This document shows positions 7,313 to 16,595 of a DNA stretch of 64,000 bases, one piece after another. The notes under the pieces were generated by a model. The model saw only the letters and a list, made by a program, of their open reading frames with translations. It did not search any database and was not told the origin of the DNA. The first letter of the stretch is position 1. Each line of letters starts with the position of its first letter. A program made the position numbers and the translations under genes. Source of the DNA: Chlamydiales bacterium (GTDB lineage Bacteria; Chlamydiota; Chlamydiia; Chlamydiales; JACKPQ01); NCBI GenBank assembly GCA_024233435.1, contig JACKPQ010000002.1, forward strand, positions 62,001 to 126,000, in the 5' to 3' direction.

Positions 7313-8730
7313 TCTTTTGGATTGTCATTGTTTTGCTAGTTGGACTCTATATGGCTTGGTCCATAGGCGCCAATGATGTCGCAAACGCAATGGGAACCTC
7401 AGTCGGTTCAAAAGCCCTCACTCTTAAAAAAGCCGTACTCATAGCGGCAGTCCTTGAATTTAGCGGGGCATTTTTCATGGGCTCACGCGTATCGGAAACG
7501 ATGCAGCAAGGGCTCATCAATCCAGAAATGTTTGCATCCGATCCCTATACTCTTATGTATGGAATGCTTGCAGCACTTCTAGCAACGGCCATTTGGCTGC
7601 AAATCGCCTCTTACTTTGGGTGGCCCGTTTCGACAACGCACGCCATTGTTGGTGCCGTTCTTGGTTTCGGCGTGCTCATTGGAGGAGCCTCAACCGTTCA
7701 ATGGAAGATCATTGGCGCTATTGCAACAAGCTGGATCATATCCCCTGTCTTAAGCGGGCTTATTGCATTTGTAATATTCATTATTTTGCAGCGCATTATT
7801 TTTTACTCAACACGACCTTATGTGATGAGTAGGCGTTTAATTCCAATTCTAGTCTTCTTTGTTTTTTTCATCTTTTCAATTAGCTTAACTTTTCATGGAC
7901 TCAATCATATTGGGGTAGTCCTTACACTGAATGAAGCCTTGCTGCTTAGCTGCGGCGTTGGACTCATAACAATGGCCATCGCTTATTTACTCATCTACGT
8001 CAAGAAGAGCCCATTGATCGAAGAGCATATCTCACGTGAAAATGATCGGAGTAAAGTTGTGAGTATGCAAAAAGCGCTTAAACATTTGCAGCGAGTGCGG
8101 CTTGAATCCGAAGGACCTATCAAGGACAACGTCTCTGCGTTGCTCGATCAAACAGCAGCTTTAACGCGACAGCTCAGAAAAGAATCCCAATTTTATAAAC
8201 CCTCATCACGCTATCAAAACGTTGAGCACCTTTTCTCCTACCTACAAATTATCAGCGCTGCGTTCGTCGCCTTCGCGCACGGCGCAAATGATGTTGCTAA
8301 CGCTATCGGACCTGTAGATGCTGTTTTGGAAATTGCACGCACTGGCGCCATTCAACTGCAAAAAACAACTCCAACCTGGCTACTCGCTTTAGGCGGTTTT
8401 GGAATTGTGCTGGGGCTAGCAACGTGGGGCTGGCGCGTTATCGAAACTGTAGGGCGTAAAATCACGCAACTAACACCCACCCGGGGATTTGCAGCAGAAT
8501 TTGGCGCTGCGATCACCATTTTGCTTGCCTCTAAGCTTGGGCTGCCAATCTCAACAACACACTGTATCGTTGGAGCCGTGCTCGGAGTTGGTCTTGCACG
8601 TGGACTGTCTGCATTAAACTTAAGCACGTTGCGCGACATTGGACTTTCTTGGGTCATCACTCTTCCATCAAGTGCACTGGCCTGTATCGGCCTGTATTAC
8701 GTCATCCGCTTTGTTTCTACTTTACTGTAG
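7309..8730 (+). CDS. Pit-family inorganic phosphate transporter
   Basis: The 473-residue membrane protein has the duplicated signature of PiT (PHO-4) permeases: SIGANDVANAMGTSVGSKALT near the N-terminus and AHGANDVANAIGPVDAV in the second half, each with a partner GWPVSTTHAIVGAVLGFG / GLPISTTHCIVGAVLGVG. These transporters take up phosphate by ion symport. A charged cytosolic loop (residues about 240-300) separates the two halves. Translation is coupled to the preceding DUF47 protein. It is the probable ortholog of CT692. Confidence 0.95.
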   Translation: MIFWIVIVLLVGLYMAWSIGANDVANAMGTSVGSKALTLKKAVLIAAVLEFSGAFFMGSRVSETMQQGLINPEMFASDPYTLMYGMLAALLATAIWLQIASYFGWPVSTTHAIVGAVLGFGVLIGGASTVQWKIIGAIATSWIISPVLSGLIAFVIFIILQRIIFYSTRPYVMSRRLIPILVFFVFFIFSISLTFHGLNHIGVVLTLNEALLLSCGVGLITMAIAYLLIYVKKSPLIEEHISRENDRSKVVSMQKALKHLQRVRLESEGPIKDNVSALLDQTAALTRQLRKESQFYKPSSRYQNVEHLFSYLQIISAAFVAFAHGANDVANAIGPVDAVLEIARTGAIQLQKTTPTWLLALGGFGIVLGLATWGWRVIETVGRKITQLTPTRGFAAEFGAAITILLASKLGLPISTTHCIVGAVLGVGLARGLSALNLSTLRDIGLSWVITLPSSALACIGLYYVIRFVSTLL

Positions 8731-8755
8731 ATATTTTTCATGCTAAATCTAAGTT

Positions 8756-11269
8756 ATGAATGATGTAGAAAATGTCGTAGATAAAATCATTGCAAAAATT
8801 AAGCACTACACAGTAGTTGCACAAGGGCGTACAGCAGACGAAGCCACCTTAACCGAGTTTTATCGCGCATTTGTTTGGTCACTTCGTGAAGAGGTGATGG
8901 CCAATTGGGCCGCTACAGAGCATGCCTTTGCAAGAGAAAAAGTGCGCAAACTCTATTATTTTTCCCTTGAATATATGCCTGGCAGGCAATTTTCTAATAA
9001 CATCACAAATATCTCAGCTTGGGATATCGTCAAAAGCGTATTAGCTCGCATGAACCGTCCTCTGGAAGATGTCATAAAAATCGAAAACGACATTGGGATT
9101 GGAAATGGTGGACTCGGCAGGTTAGCTTCTTGCTTAATGGACTCTTTAGCAACTAAACAATACCCAGCAATGGGCTATGGACTACGCTATCAATATGGGA
9201 TCTTTGAACAAGAGATTTGGTGCGGCGTCCAGATCGAGCGCCCTGACTGCTGGCTCATCACTGATAACCCGTGGGAGCTAAGACGTGACCGGTATGCCGC
9301 AAATATCGACTTTGGTGGAAGAATTCACGACAAGCAAAACGAAAAAGGGGAGCTGGTCCACATCCTAACCGATTATGATGCTGTAAGAGCCATTCCTTTT
9401 GATTACCCCATCATCGGGTACCAACCCTCTTCAGATTTCACCGTTTTAACACTTCGTCTTTGGTCGACAAAAGAATCCCCTCGCAATTTTGCACTCCAAT
9501 CTTACAATTTGGGAGAACTTGGACAGGCAACAGAAAACACATCTCTAACAGATGTCCTTTACCCCAACGACAACAACGATATGGGCAAACGCGTGCGCCT
9601 AAAGCAAGAGTTTTTGCTTGTGAGTGCCTCATTACAAAACATTATCCATCAACACCATGAAGTCTTTGGCAATATGGATGATTTTGGGGACAAAGTGCGC
9701 ATTCAAATCAACGACACACATCCAGCACTCATCGTCGCCGAGCTCATGAGAACACTTTGTGCCAACCATAAAATGTCTTGGGATAAAGCCCTTGAAACAA
9801 CACGGTGCATCTGCAGCTACACAAATCACACCATCATGAAAGAAGCTTTAGAAGAATGGAATGAATGTCGAGTAAAAGACCTTCTCCCCAGGCAGTATTA
9901 TATCATTCAAAAACTAAACGATCAGTTTTGCACTGAAGTGCGCAACCGTTTTCCCACAGATGAAGAACGCGTGCGCCGCATGTCCATGATAGAAGATGGC
10001 CAGATAAAAATGGCTCATCTAGCGATCTACGGCTCTCATAAAGTTAACGGCGTGGCAAAACTGCATAGCGAGCTGCTCAAGACAACAATTTTTAAAGATT
10101 TTTATGAACTCTGGCCTGAAAAATTCACCAATGTCACAAATGGAGTCACGCAAAGGCGCTGGTTGATGCTTGCAAACCCGTCCCTTAGCCAATTTATCAC
10201 AGAGCGCATCGGCTTTGATTGGGCAACTGATTTTACCCAAATCAAAAAACTCGCAGATTTTGCAAGCGATGAAAAGTCTAGGAATGCCTTTTTAGAGATC
10301 AAAAAAAACAATAAACAAAGACTGCTAGCATTACTTTGCGAACAAATTGAGCGGCATCGAGACAGCACACAGCATCAATGCAATATCCTACCCAGCTTTG
10401 ATGCCCTCTTTGATGTTCAAATCAAACGCGTGCATGAATACAAGCGTCAAATCATGAATGCACTTCACGCCCTTATGGTATATCGTGAGTTAAAAGAAAA
10501 TCCCAACGCAAGATCTGTACCACGCCTAATTCTTATTGGCGGAAAAGCAGCGCCGGGCTACGAGATTGCAAAAAATACCATTCGCCTTATCTACTGTATT
10601 GGTCGCAAAATCAATCAAGACGAACAAACTGGGCATAAACTTAAAATCTTCTTTCTTGAAAATTACAACGTTTCAAATGCTGAAATTATCATTCCAGCTG
10701 CTGACCTCTCTGAGCAAATTTCGATGGCGGGTATGGAAGCTTCTGGAACGGGCAACATGAAACTTGCCATGAATGGAGCGCTCACTATTGGAACGGAAGA
10801 TGGAGCCAATATCGAAATGCACGAAGCTGTCACCGACCAGTGGTGGCCCTTTAGCTTTGGAGCCTCTGCAGCAGAAAACGTTCAACTCAAGCACCATCCA
10901 CGTGGCGTCTATGAGAAAGAGCCCAAAATCAAACAAGCTATGGACATGCTGACAGATGGATCCTTAGCTGAAAACGAAGCTGAAGATCAAATTTTTAAAG
11001 GCTTATTCCAACAATTGCTCAGCATCGATCGCTATCACGTCCTCAATGACCTCATGCCTTATTATGAAACGCAAAAAAAAGTTGAAGAGCTCTTTTCACA
11101 GCCACAAAAGTGGGCTGAATATGCCATCCATAATATTGCCTCTATGGGCACCTTTTCAAGCGATGAATCGATCAAAAACTATGCAGAAAAACTATGGGGA
11201 CTCTCTCCCTGCCCGCCTGCTCCCGAAGAAATCAAACGCATCCGCGAGCAATCGAAGCTCATGTGCTAA
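8756..11269 (+). CDS. glgP: Glycogen phosphorylase
   Basis: The 837-residue enzyme releases glucose-1-phosphate from glycogen or maltodextrin. Full family length is present, with EYMPGRQFSNN, the GNGGLGRLASCLMDSLAT segment, NDTHPALIVAELMR, the KRVHEYKRQIMN active-site segment and the PLP-lysine motif EASGTGNMKLAMNGALTIGTE. No allosteric N-terminal extension is evident. Homologous to CT248. It stands alone on the plus strand with 25 bases after pit, and its ribosome site is weak (CTAAGTT). Confidence 0.97.
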   Translation: MNDVENVVDKIIAKIKHYTVVAQGRTADEATLTEFYRAFVWSLREEVMANWAATEHAFAREKVRKLYYFSLEYMPGRQFSNNITNISAWDIVKSVLARMNRPLEDVIKIENDIGIGNGGLGRLASCLMDSLATKQYPAMGYGLRYQYGIFEQEIWCGVQIERPDCWLITDNPWELRRDRYAANIDFGGRIHDKQNEKGELVHILTDYDAVRAIPFDYPIIGYQPSSDFTVLTLRLWSTKESPRNFALQSYNLGELGQATENTSLTDVLYPNDNNDMGKRVRLKQEFLLVSASLQNIIHQHHEVFGNMDDFGDKVRIQINDTHPALIVAELMRTLCANHKMSWDKALETTRCICSYTNHTIMKEALEEWNECRVKDLLPRQYYIIQKLNDQFCTEVRNRFPTDEERVRRMSMIEDGQIKMAHLAIYGSHKVNGVAKLHSELLKTTIFKDFYELWPEKFTNVTNGVTQRRWLMLANPSLSQFITERIGFDWATDFTQIKKLADFASDEKSRNAFLEIKKNNKQRLLALLCEQIERHRDSTQHQCNILPSFDALFDVQIKRVHEYKRQIMNALHALMVYRELKENPNARSVPRLILIGGKAAPGYEIAKNTIRLIYCIGRKINQDEQTGHKLKIFFLENYNVSNAEIIIPAADLSEQISMAGMEASGTGNMKLAMNGALTIGTEDGANIEMHEAVTDQWWPFSFGASAAENVQLKHHPRGVYEKEPKIKQAMDMLTDGSLAENEAEDQIFKGLFQQLLSIDRYHVLNDLMPYYETQKKVEELFSQPQKWAEYAIHNIASMGTFSSDESIKNYAEKLWGLSPCPPAPEEIKRIREQSKLMC

Positions 11270-11358
11270 ATTCAAACGTTGCCATTCGATATCACACGGA
11301 TAGACCTTGCTTATAATACCCTCTTACACCTAACATGTTCGCTAAATGGAGGTGCCCT

Positions 11359-12246
11359 ATGGCAATCACAGCAAACAGCAAGCTACTGGAGATGATTTAT
11401 CGAGTAAATCAAGCCCCCTCAGACCAGGAGAACTTGAAGAGTCTGGCAAAAATATTTTTGTATATTAATTACAATCAACTCCTTCTGCCGGAAAAGTCAC
11501 CTGCCATCGGACGACTAGACCTAGAACGAGCTCCCCTTGTTTGGAGCCATTTAGGATCACCATACAAAGAAACCTTCATTGCCGCACTTTTTAAACACCA
11601 CATATCGATTAACAACCAATTTAGTGAAGGTGTACTCGATTTTCTAAGCTATTTAACCCAAAATCCAAGTCAACCGAACGGCAGATGCCAATCTAACACT
11701 GGTCCTCAAAATGAAATATCTCATGATCAGCAGAGATTGCTCGGTCACATCGAAATATATTCTAGGTATGTGAGTAAACTGCGACCTTATAAATATGGAA
11801 ATATCAACCAGCTTTCGGAGAGTGAAATAGTTGAGTGGCTAGAATCCGCACAAAAGCTGCATTTTTGCGCTTTGATGTGCTTCACTGATCAACAAGGCCA
11901 AACTGGAATACCCATCTATTCAGAGGCTAAAAAGAGAACTTTTGACGAGACTATAAAATGTCACATCCCCATTCCTTCTATGGCAATCAATGACGAGCGA
12001 GATTTAGATAGGGGATATGGAGGGATTGAGGAATGCAGAAGGGTGCTCCATATGTTTGCTAAGGGCCCTTTTGATACATCAAATTCCTCAGGTACTGAGA
12101 TTGTTGAGTACACAAAAAATCTGATCAGAGTTGCGCTTATTGCGATTTATGATCACACGGGCATATCATCTCAAACCAAGGATGCAATACAAGCTGTAAC
12201 GGATGACATAGAATTTTATTTCGGTTTTAAAGAAAAAATCTTATGA
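11359..12246 (+). CDS. Unrecognised 295-residue protein
   Basis: The start at 11359 is supported by GGAGGTG six bases upstream; an in-frame ATG at 11335 lacks one. The predicted cytosolic protein has no signal peptide, transmembrane segment or clear repeat. Its middle (residues about 105-125, PSQPNGRCQSNTGPQNEISH) is polar and probably disordered, and the rest looks helical. I recognise no family. The gene is more AT-rich than glgP and sits between a metabolic gene and a transport lipoprotein, with repeat-like sequence just after it. A lineage-specific or secreted effector-like role is possible but not shown. Confidence 0.75.
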   Translation: MAITANSKLLEMIYRVNQAPSDQENLKSLAKIFLYINYNQLLLPEKSPAIGRLDLERAPLVWSHLGSPYKETFIAALFKHHISINNQFSEGVLDFLSYLTQNPSQPNGRCQSNTGPQNEISHDQQRLLGHIEIYSRYVSKLRPYKYGNINQLSESEIVEWLESAQKLHFCALMCFTDQQGQTGIPIYSEAKKRTFDETIKCHIPIPSMAINDERDLDRGYGGIEECRRVLHMFAKGPFDTSNSSGTEIVEYTKNLIRVALIAIYDHTGISSQTKDAIQAVTDDIEFYFGFKEKIL

Positions 12247-12257
12247 GCGCTGCGGTT

Positions 12258-12291
12258 GACCTCAGTTACGTGAAATCTTGCACAATCTTCC
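12258..12291. repeat. Possible remnant of the dispersed inverted-repeat element
   Basis: The segment starting GACCTCAGTTACG and the following TCTTGCAC read, on the minus strand, like the right end of the element seen at 13153-13275 (GCAAGATT followed later by CTGRGGTTA-like sequence). Only one end is recognisable, so this is a low-confidence, degraded copy. Confidence 0.3.
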
Positions 12292-12343
12292 ATCTGATTA
12301 AAGGCAAGCTATTTGAACCTAAAAATCGCGTTGTTATTTTGGC

Positions 12344-13081
12344 TTAGTCGCTGAAGCTCACTTTCCACTTCTTGACGAGTTTGTCATAGGTGCCATCTCT
12401 TTTAAGCTTTTCAAGGCCCGAGTCAAATCGATCGAGAAGATCGCGATGGGTATCTTTAACGGCAACCATGCGCAGACCAGCATCGTTGAGAACACCACTT
12501 CCAAGTTTTAGCTTTTCAGCATAGCGATCGTAGATAAAGCTAACGGCTGGAATGGCATCCATAACAACGCCATCGAGCTGACCTTGGTCAAGCTTTTCTA
12601 ATGCAACAGCTGGATTCTCATAAAAACGAATGATGACATCGGGATATTCACTCAGGATTCGCTCCGCCTCAGAATTCATCTGAACTGCCACTTCGCGGCC
12701 TTTTAGCTTCTTTAGCTGGCGAACTTTTTCATCTTCACGAATCACAAGAATATACCCAGTTGGAAGGTAAAGCTTAGAAAAATCATATTTGGCTTTATTA
12801 AAGTTGTAGGGAGGTAAGGGTGAAAGGACTGCATCGAAGTCATCTTTACTCAAACCCTCAAGGAGGTTGTCCCAAGATGCATTAACTCGCTCGATATAAA
12901 GACGCTCTTTTTTAGCGATTGCTTGCAAAAGCTCGTTAGAAAATGCGTAGACATTCGCCTCTTTTCCCATGAGGTCGAGAGGGTAAAAACTTGGGTCAAC
13001 AGCTATTCGATAAGGAGACTTGGTGACCTTGCCGCACCCTAATAAACAAAAAAACATGCAAAGTGAAATGATTCTTTTCAT
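12344..13081 (-). CDS. Amino-acid-type ABC transporter solute-binding lipoprotein
   Basis: The 245-residue product begins with a lipoprotein signal peptide (MKRIISLCMFFCLLGC), followed by a family 3 solute-binding domain: YRIAVDPSFYPLDL, the FSNELLQAIAKKERL helix, DFDAVLSPLPP, LKKLKGREVAVQMNSEAERIL and the C-terminal KKWKVSFSD. Such proteins capture amino acids in the periplasm for an ABC importer. The permease and ATPase are not adjacent. In C. trachomatis a similar protein (CT486, annotated FliY) lies next to the ferrochelatase gene, and here hemH is only 3.5 kb away. The ligand cannot be predicted. Confidence 0.85.
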   Translation of the reverse strand: MKRIISLCMFFCLLGCGKVTKSPYRIAVDPSFYPLDLMGKEANVYAFSNELLQAIAKKERLYIERVNASWDNLLEGLSKDDFDAVLSPLPPYNFNKAKYDFSKLYLPTGYILVIREDEKVRQLKKLKGREVAVQMNSEAERILSEYPDVIIRFYENPAVALEKLDQGQLDGVVMDAIPAVSFIYDRYAEKLKLGSGVLNDAGLRMVAVKDTHRDLLDRFDSGLEKLKRDGTYDKLVKKWKVSFSD

Positions 13082-13152
13082 GACCTAAAGGGTAGCAAAT
13101 CTGCATAAGTATTGCAAACAAAGGTTATTTTTGATGTACTTGGAACCGTAAA

Positions 13153-13275
13153 TAACCTCAGCTTCGGGTTTATATTGCTAAGATTTAGAGGAATTCAGGT
13201 TGGAGATTGTGCTGTTTTTGGCAAATCCCATATTAAATCCGCAAGATTAGTGAAATAAGTCTGGAACTGGGGTTA
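13153..13275. repeat. Dispersed imperfect inverted-repeat element, copy A
   Basis: The 123-base intergenic segment begins TAACCTCAGCTTCGG and ends CTGGAACTGGGGTTA; the two ends match as inverted repeats at 11 of 15 positions. The left core (CTCAG, then GGGTTTATATTGCTA) recurs with few changes at 24347 and 45374. It lies directly upstream of the ribosome site of the GDP-mannose-dehydratase-like gene. No protein is encoded. It resembles a miniature element or a repeated regulatory palindrome. Confidence 0.5.
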
Positions 13276-13290
13276 AATAGGAGAAAGAAA

Positions 13291-14400
13291 ATGAACTTTT
13301 TTATCTTTTCGATGCTATTACTTACTTCCCTGTCTGTTTTTGCAAAGGAAGTAAGCGCCCCAAAAAAAGCAATGGTGATTGGCATCACCGGTCAAGATGG
13401 AGCTTATCTTGCTGAGCTTCTTTTAGACAAAGGCTATGAAGTGCATGGCGTTCGTAGACGCGCTTCCCTTTTTAACACCAAGCGCATTGACCATATCTAT
13501 CAAAACAGGCAAGTTAATGACAGGCGATTAGTATTGCACTATGGCGATGTCACTGATTTAGCAACGATGATGCTCCTGATGAAAAATATTGAACCCGACG
13601 AAGTTTATAATCTCGCGGCTGAGGGGCATGAACAGGTTTCTTTTGATATGCCCATATATTCCTGTACGGTGAACGCTATGGGCGCTTTAAATGTTTTAGA
13701 AGCCATTAGACAGTCGGGAAGAAAGGATCAAATCCGCTTTTTTCAGGCCTCATCGAACCATATTTTTGGATCGACAGCAGAAATTCCTCAAAATGAGCAA
13801 ACCCCGATGCAACCGACTTCTCCTTATGGAACCTCAAAGCTCTTTGCTTACTGGATTACTGCTAATTATCGCGACTGCTATGGCATGTACGCCTGCAGTG
13901 GGATTCTTTTTAACCACGAATCTCCTCGTCGAAATAGTACTTTTGCATCTCGTAAGATCACTCATGGTATTGGCCGCATCTTACGAAAAGAAAAAGCGGT
14001 TCTTGATTTGGGAAATCTCGATGCCATGCGCGATTGGGGGTATGCCAAAGACTACGTTGAGGCTATGTGGCTAACGCTCCAGCAGGATAAGCCAGCTGAT
14101 CGCGTGATTGCCTCAGGCGAAAGCCACACCGTTCGTGAGTTCGTTGAGTTAGCCTTCAGCGAAGCGGGCATAAAGATTGAATGGCAAGGCTCTGGATCTC
14201 AGGAAAAAGGCATTGATGCCTTAACAGGTAAAGTCCTTGTCGCCATTAATCCAATCTACTACCGCCTAAATGAGATTAACTGCGCACTAGGCGATGCTTC
14301 AAAAGCGCAAAAAGAACTTGGGTGGAAGTCGAAAACGCCCTTCAATGATATTGTCAAAATTATGGTGCAGTCTGACCTTTCTGGTCAGAACCCCCGTTAA
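13291..14400 (+). CDS. GDP-mannose 4,6-dehydratase-like protein with a signal peptide and altered active site
   Basis: The 369-residue product aligns over its whole length with GDP-mannose dehydratase: GITGQDGAYLAELLLDKGYEVHG, RASLFNTKRIDHIY, HYGDVTDL, FNHESPRR, RDWGYAKDYVEAMW and GWKSKTPF. Two things are odd. Residues 1-20 (MNFFIFSMLLLTSLSVFAKE) look like a cleavable export signal ahead of the Rossmann fold, and the AGGAG ribosome site fits only this start. The catalytic TSE triplet (ASTSELYG in E. coli Gmd) reads ASSNHIFG at residues 153-160, replacing the base glutamate by histidine, although Tyr179 and Lys183 of YxxxK remain. It may be a repurposed exported SDR. The 3' end overlaps the convergent ATPase gene by 41 bases. 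Confidence 0.8.
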   Translation: MNFFIFSMLLLTSLSVFAKEVSAPKKAMVIGITGQDGAYLAELLLDKGYEVHGVRRRASLFNTKRIDHIYQNRQVNDRRLVLHYGDVTDLATMMLLMKNIEPDEVYNLAAEGHEQVSFDMPIYSCTVNAMGALNVLEAIRQSGRKDQIRFFQASSNHIFGSTAEIPQNEQTPMQPTSPYGTSKLFAYWITANYRDCYGMYACSGILFNHESPRRNSTFASRKITHGIGRILRKEKAVLDLGNLDAMRDWGYAKDYVEAMWLTLQQDKPADRVIASGESHTVREFVELAFSEAGIKIEWQGSGSQEKGIDALTGKVLVAINPIYYRLNEINCALGDASKAQKELGWKSKTPFNDIVKIMVQSDLSGQNPR

Positions 14401-16540
14401 GCAATCTCAGACCGTAGGCGACAACAAGAAGAGATGCGCCGGTATCTGCAGCAATTGCCATCCAAAGTGTGGCCCATCCAAAAACGGCCAGCGTCAAAAA
14501 AATGGCTTTGATGCCGAGCGCAAAGGCAATGTTACTTTTGATTGTGTGCAGCGCTTTTTTGGCATGCCGAACCAGCCAAGGCAACTGCGTTAGATCATCT
14601 GCCATTAACGCGATGTCAGCAGCTTCAATTGCCGCATCAGAGCCTACCGCTCCCATTGCAATTCCCAGACTTGATATCGCCATTGCCGCCGCATCGTTGA
14701 CTCCGTCACCCACAATGCCTGCTACATCCCAGCGCATCACGAGCTGCTGCATCATGCGAACTTTATCTTCTGGCAAAAGCTCTGACCAATATCGATCAAT
14801 GCCTACATGTTTAGCCAATGCCGAGGCCGCTGGCTGGTTATCACCTGTGAGCATAATAAGTTGGCGCAAACCTGCCGCTTTTAATTCTTGCAAGGTCACA
14901 TCAATTCCTTCACGAGGTTGATCTGCGACACTGATCATTCCACATACGTGATAATCGTCTCCAATAACAATCACTGAATGCCCTGCATCTTCAAGAGCTA
15001 AGGCTTGCTTATGAAGCTCGGGTGTTTCTATCTTTTTTTCATGCAAAAAGCGATGGCTACCAATCCAATATGATTTACCATCAACAATCCCTTCAGCCCC
15101 TTTTCCTTGAATTACCTGCAATTCTTGAGGGTGTTTGAATTCGATCTTAGCCTCTGCAACTTTTGCCATGACAGCTTTTGCTAATGGATGAGCGCTCACG
15201 GACTCAAGCGACCCTGCAATGCTTAGCAACTCTTGCTCGGTATGATTGTTCAATGGGATGATCTGTTGGACAACAGGCCGCCCGTAAGTCAACGTCCCTG
15301 TTTTATCAAAAGCTAAAGCTTTCAGTCTCCCAGCTGTTTCTAAATGGAGGCCTCCTTTAATCAAAACACCTCGCCGGGCAGCAGCGGTAACACCTGCTAC
15401 TATTGTCACAGGCGTTGAGATCACTAGCGCGCACGGACATGCGATGACAAGGACAACAAGACCGCGATAAATCCACTCCTCCCAGCTACCACCCCAAATA
15501 AAATGAGGAAAAATCATGATGCATGCGCTAAACAACATCATGATTGGGGTGTAAACCTTTGCAAAGCCTTCAACCCATCCTTCAGTTTTTGCCCGTTTTT
15601 GACCTGCCTGGCGAACAAGCTCAATCATACGAGCAAGCGTCGACTCTTCTGCTAGCTTTTTCACCTCGACCTGCAGCGCACCTTCTTCGTTAAGGGTCCC
15701 CGCGTAAACTGAATCCCCTTCTCCTTTTTCAACGGGCAAACTCTCACCGGTAATGGTTGCTTGGTTCACAGCTGAGTGTCCCTGAACAACAACCCCATCA
15801 AGCGGAATTTTACTCCCCGGCTTTACAAGAATCCTAGCCCCAACGCTTACTTGCTCAACTGGCTTAGTGACTATTCCTGGGCCCTCCATCACATCAGCCA
15901 TAACAGGCGCTAACTCCAAAAGGGAAGAAATAGCATTACGTGCGCGACCCATACTCCAATGTTCTAAAAACAAGGCAACGGAAAATAAAAAAGTCACTGT
16001 TGCAGCTTCAGCCCATTGACCGATGAGAATAGCCCCCACAACAGCTAGCGCCATCAGCATGTTCATGTCAGGTCTTAAATGCCTAAATGCAGTCCAGGCT
16101 TTAGGAGCTACGAAATACCCACCGCACAAAATTGCAACTGAGTAAAAAATCACCGCAGCATGGGGAACAAGTGCTCCACCTGTTGTTGAAAAGACAGCCT
16201 TGACACCTTTTTCAAAAGCTAAGTGAAAGATAAATCCAGCGACCAAGCATAGGCCGCTCAAAGATGTCATAATCACACGCCCTTTTTTCTGCCAAAAGCT
16301 TTGCGATTCTAAGCTTAAGTCAGCAGATAACACTTTGGCTTTCATACCCGCTGTCTCTATGGCATTGATCATCTGCTCTGGCTCAATCTTTTCAGATTCG
16401 TAAACCACATTCATCAACCCATTGAGATAGTCAAAAGAGAGCGTTTGAATCCCCTCGCGCTCTATTAAAGCCTTCTTAAGAAGCGCCGCTTCAGTGGGGC
16501 AGTCAAGCCCAAAAACCTGGAGTGTTATTTTTTTCTTCAT
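14360..16540 (-). CDS. zntA: P1B-type heavy-metal-transporting ATPase
   Basis: The 726-residue membrane pump has a degenerate N-terminal metal-binding domain (residues 1-70; LDCPTEAALLKKAL replaces the usual CxxC), transmembrane helices, the actuator TGES in ATITGESLPVEKGEGD, the metal-site CPC in VIACPCALVISTP, the phosphorylation motif DKTGTLT and GVNDAAAM. The CPC motif points to Zn, Cd or Pb (ZntA/CadA) or possibly Cu export. I start at ATG 16540, where similarity begins. It matches CT727, which follows rodA in Chlamydia; here it has moved beside hemH, divergent with a 55-base gap. Confidence 0.92.
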   Translation of the reverse strand: MKKKITLQVFGLDCPTEAALLKKALIEREGIQTLSFDYLNGLMNVVYESEKIEPEQMINAIETAGMKAKVLSADLSLESQSFWQKKGRVIMTSLSGLCLVAGFIFHLAFEKGVKAVFSTTGGALVPHAAVIFYSVAILCGGYFVAPKAWTAFRHLRPDMNMLMALAVVGAILIGQWAEAATVTFLFSVALFLEHWSMGRARNAISSLLELAPVMADVMEGPGIVTKPVEQVSVGARILVKPGSKIPLDGVVVQGHSAVNQATITGESLPVEKGEGDSVYAGTLNEEGALQVEVKKLAEESTLARMIELVRQAGQKRAKTEGWVEGFAKVYTPIMMLFSACIMIFPHFIWGGSWEEWIYRGLVVLVIACPCALVISTPVTIVAGVTAAARRGVLIKGGLHLETAGRLKALAFDKTGTLTYGRPVVQQIIPLNNHTEQELLSIAGSLESVSAHPLAKAVMAKVAEAKIEFKHPQELQVIQGKGAEGIVDGKSYWIGSHRFLHEKKIETPELHKQALALEDAGHSVIVIGDDYHVCGMISVADQPREGIDVTLQELKAAGLRQLIMLTGDNQPAASALAKHVGIDRYWSELLPEDKVRMMQQLVMRWDVAGIVGDGVNDAAAMAISSLGIAMGAVGSDAAIEAADIALMADDLTQLPWLVRHAKKALHTIKSNIAFALGIKAIFLTLAVFGWATLWMAIAADTGASLLVVAYGLRLLNGGSDQKGQTAP

Positions 16541-16595
16541 TCTTTTTTTTATATCATACTTGTCAAAAAGCAGCGAAGAGGTTTCAATAAGTTCT

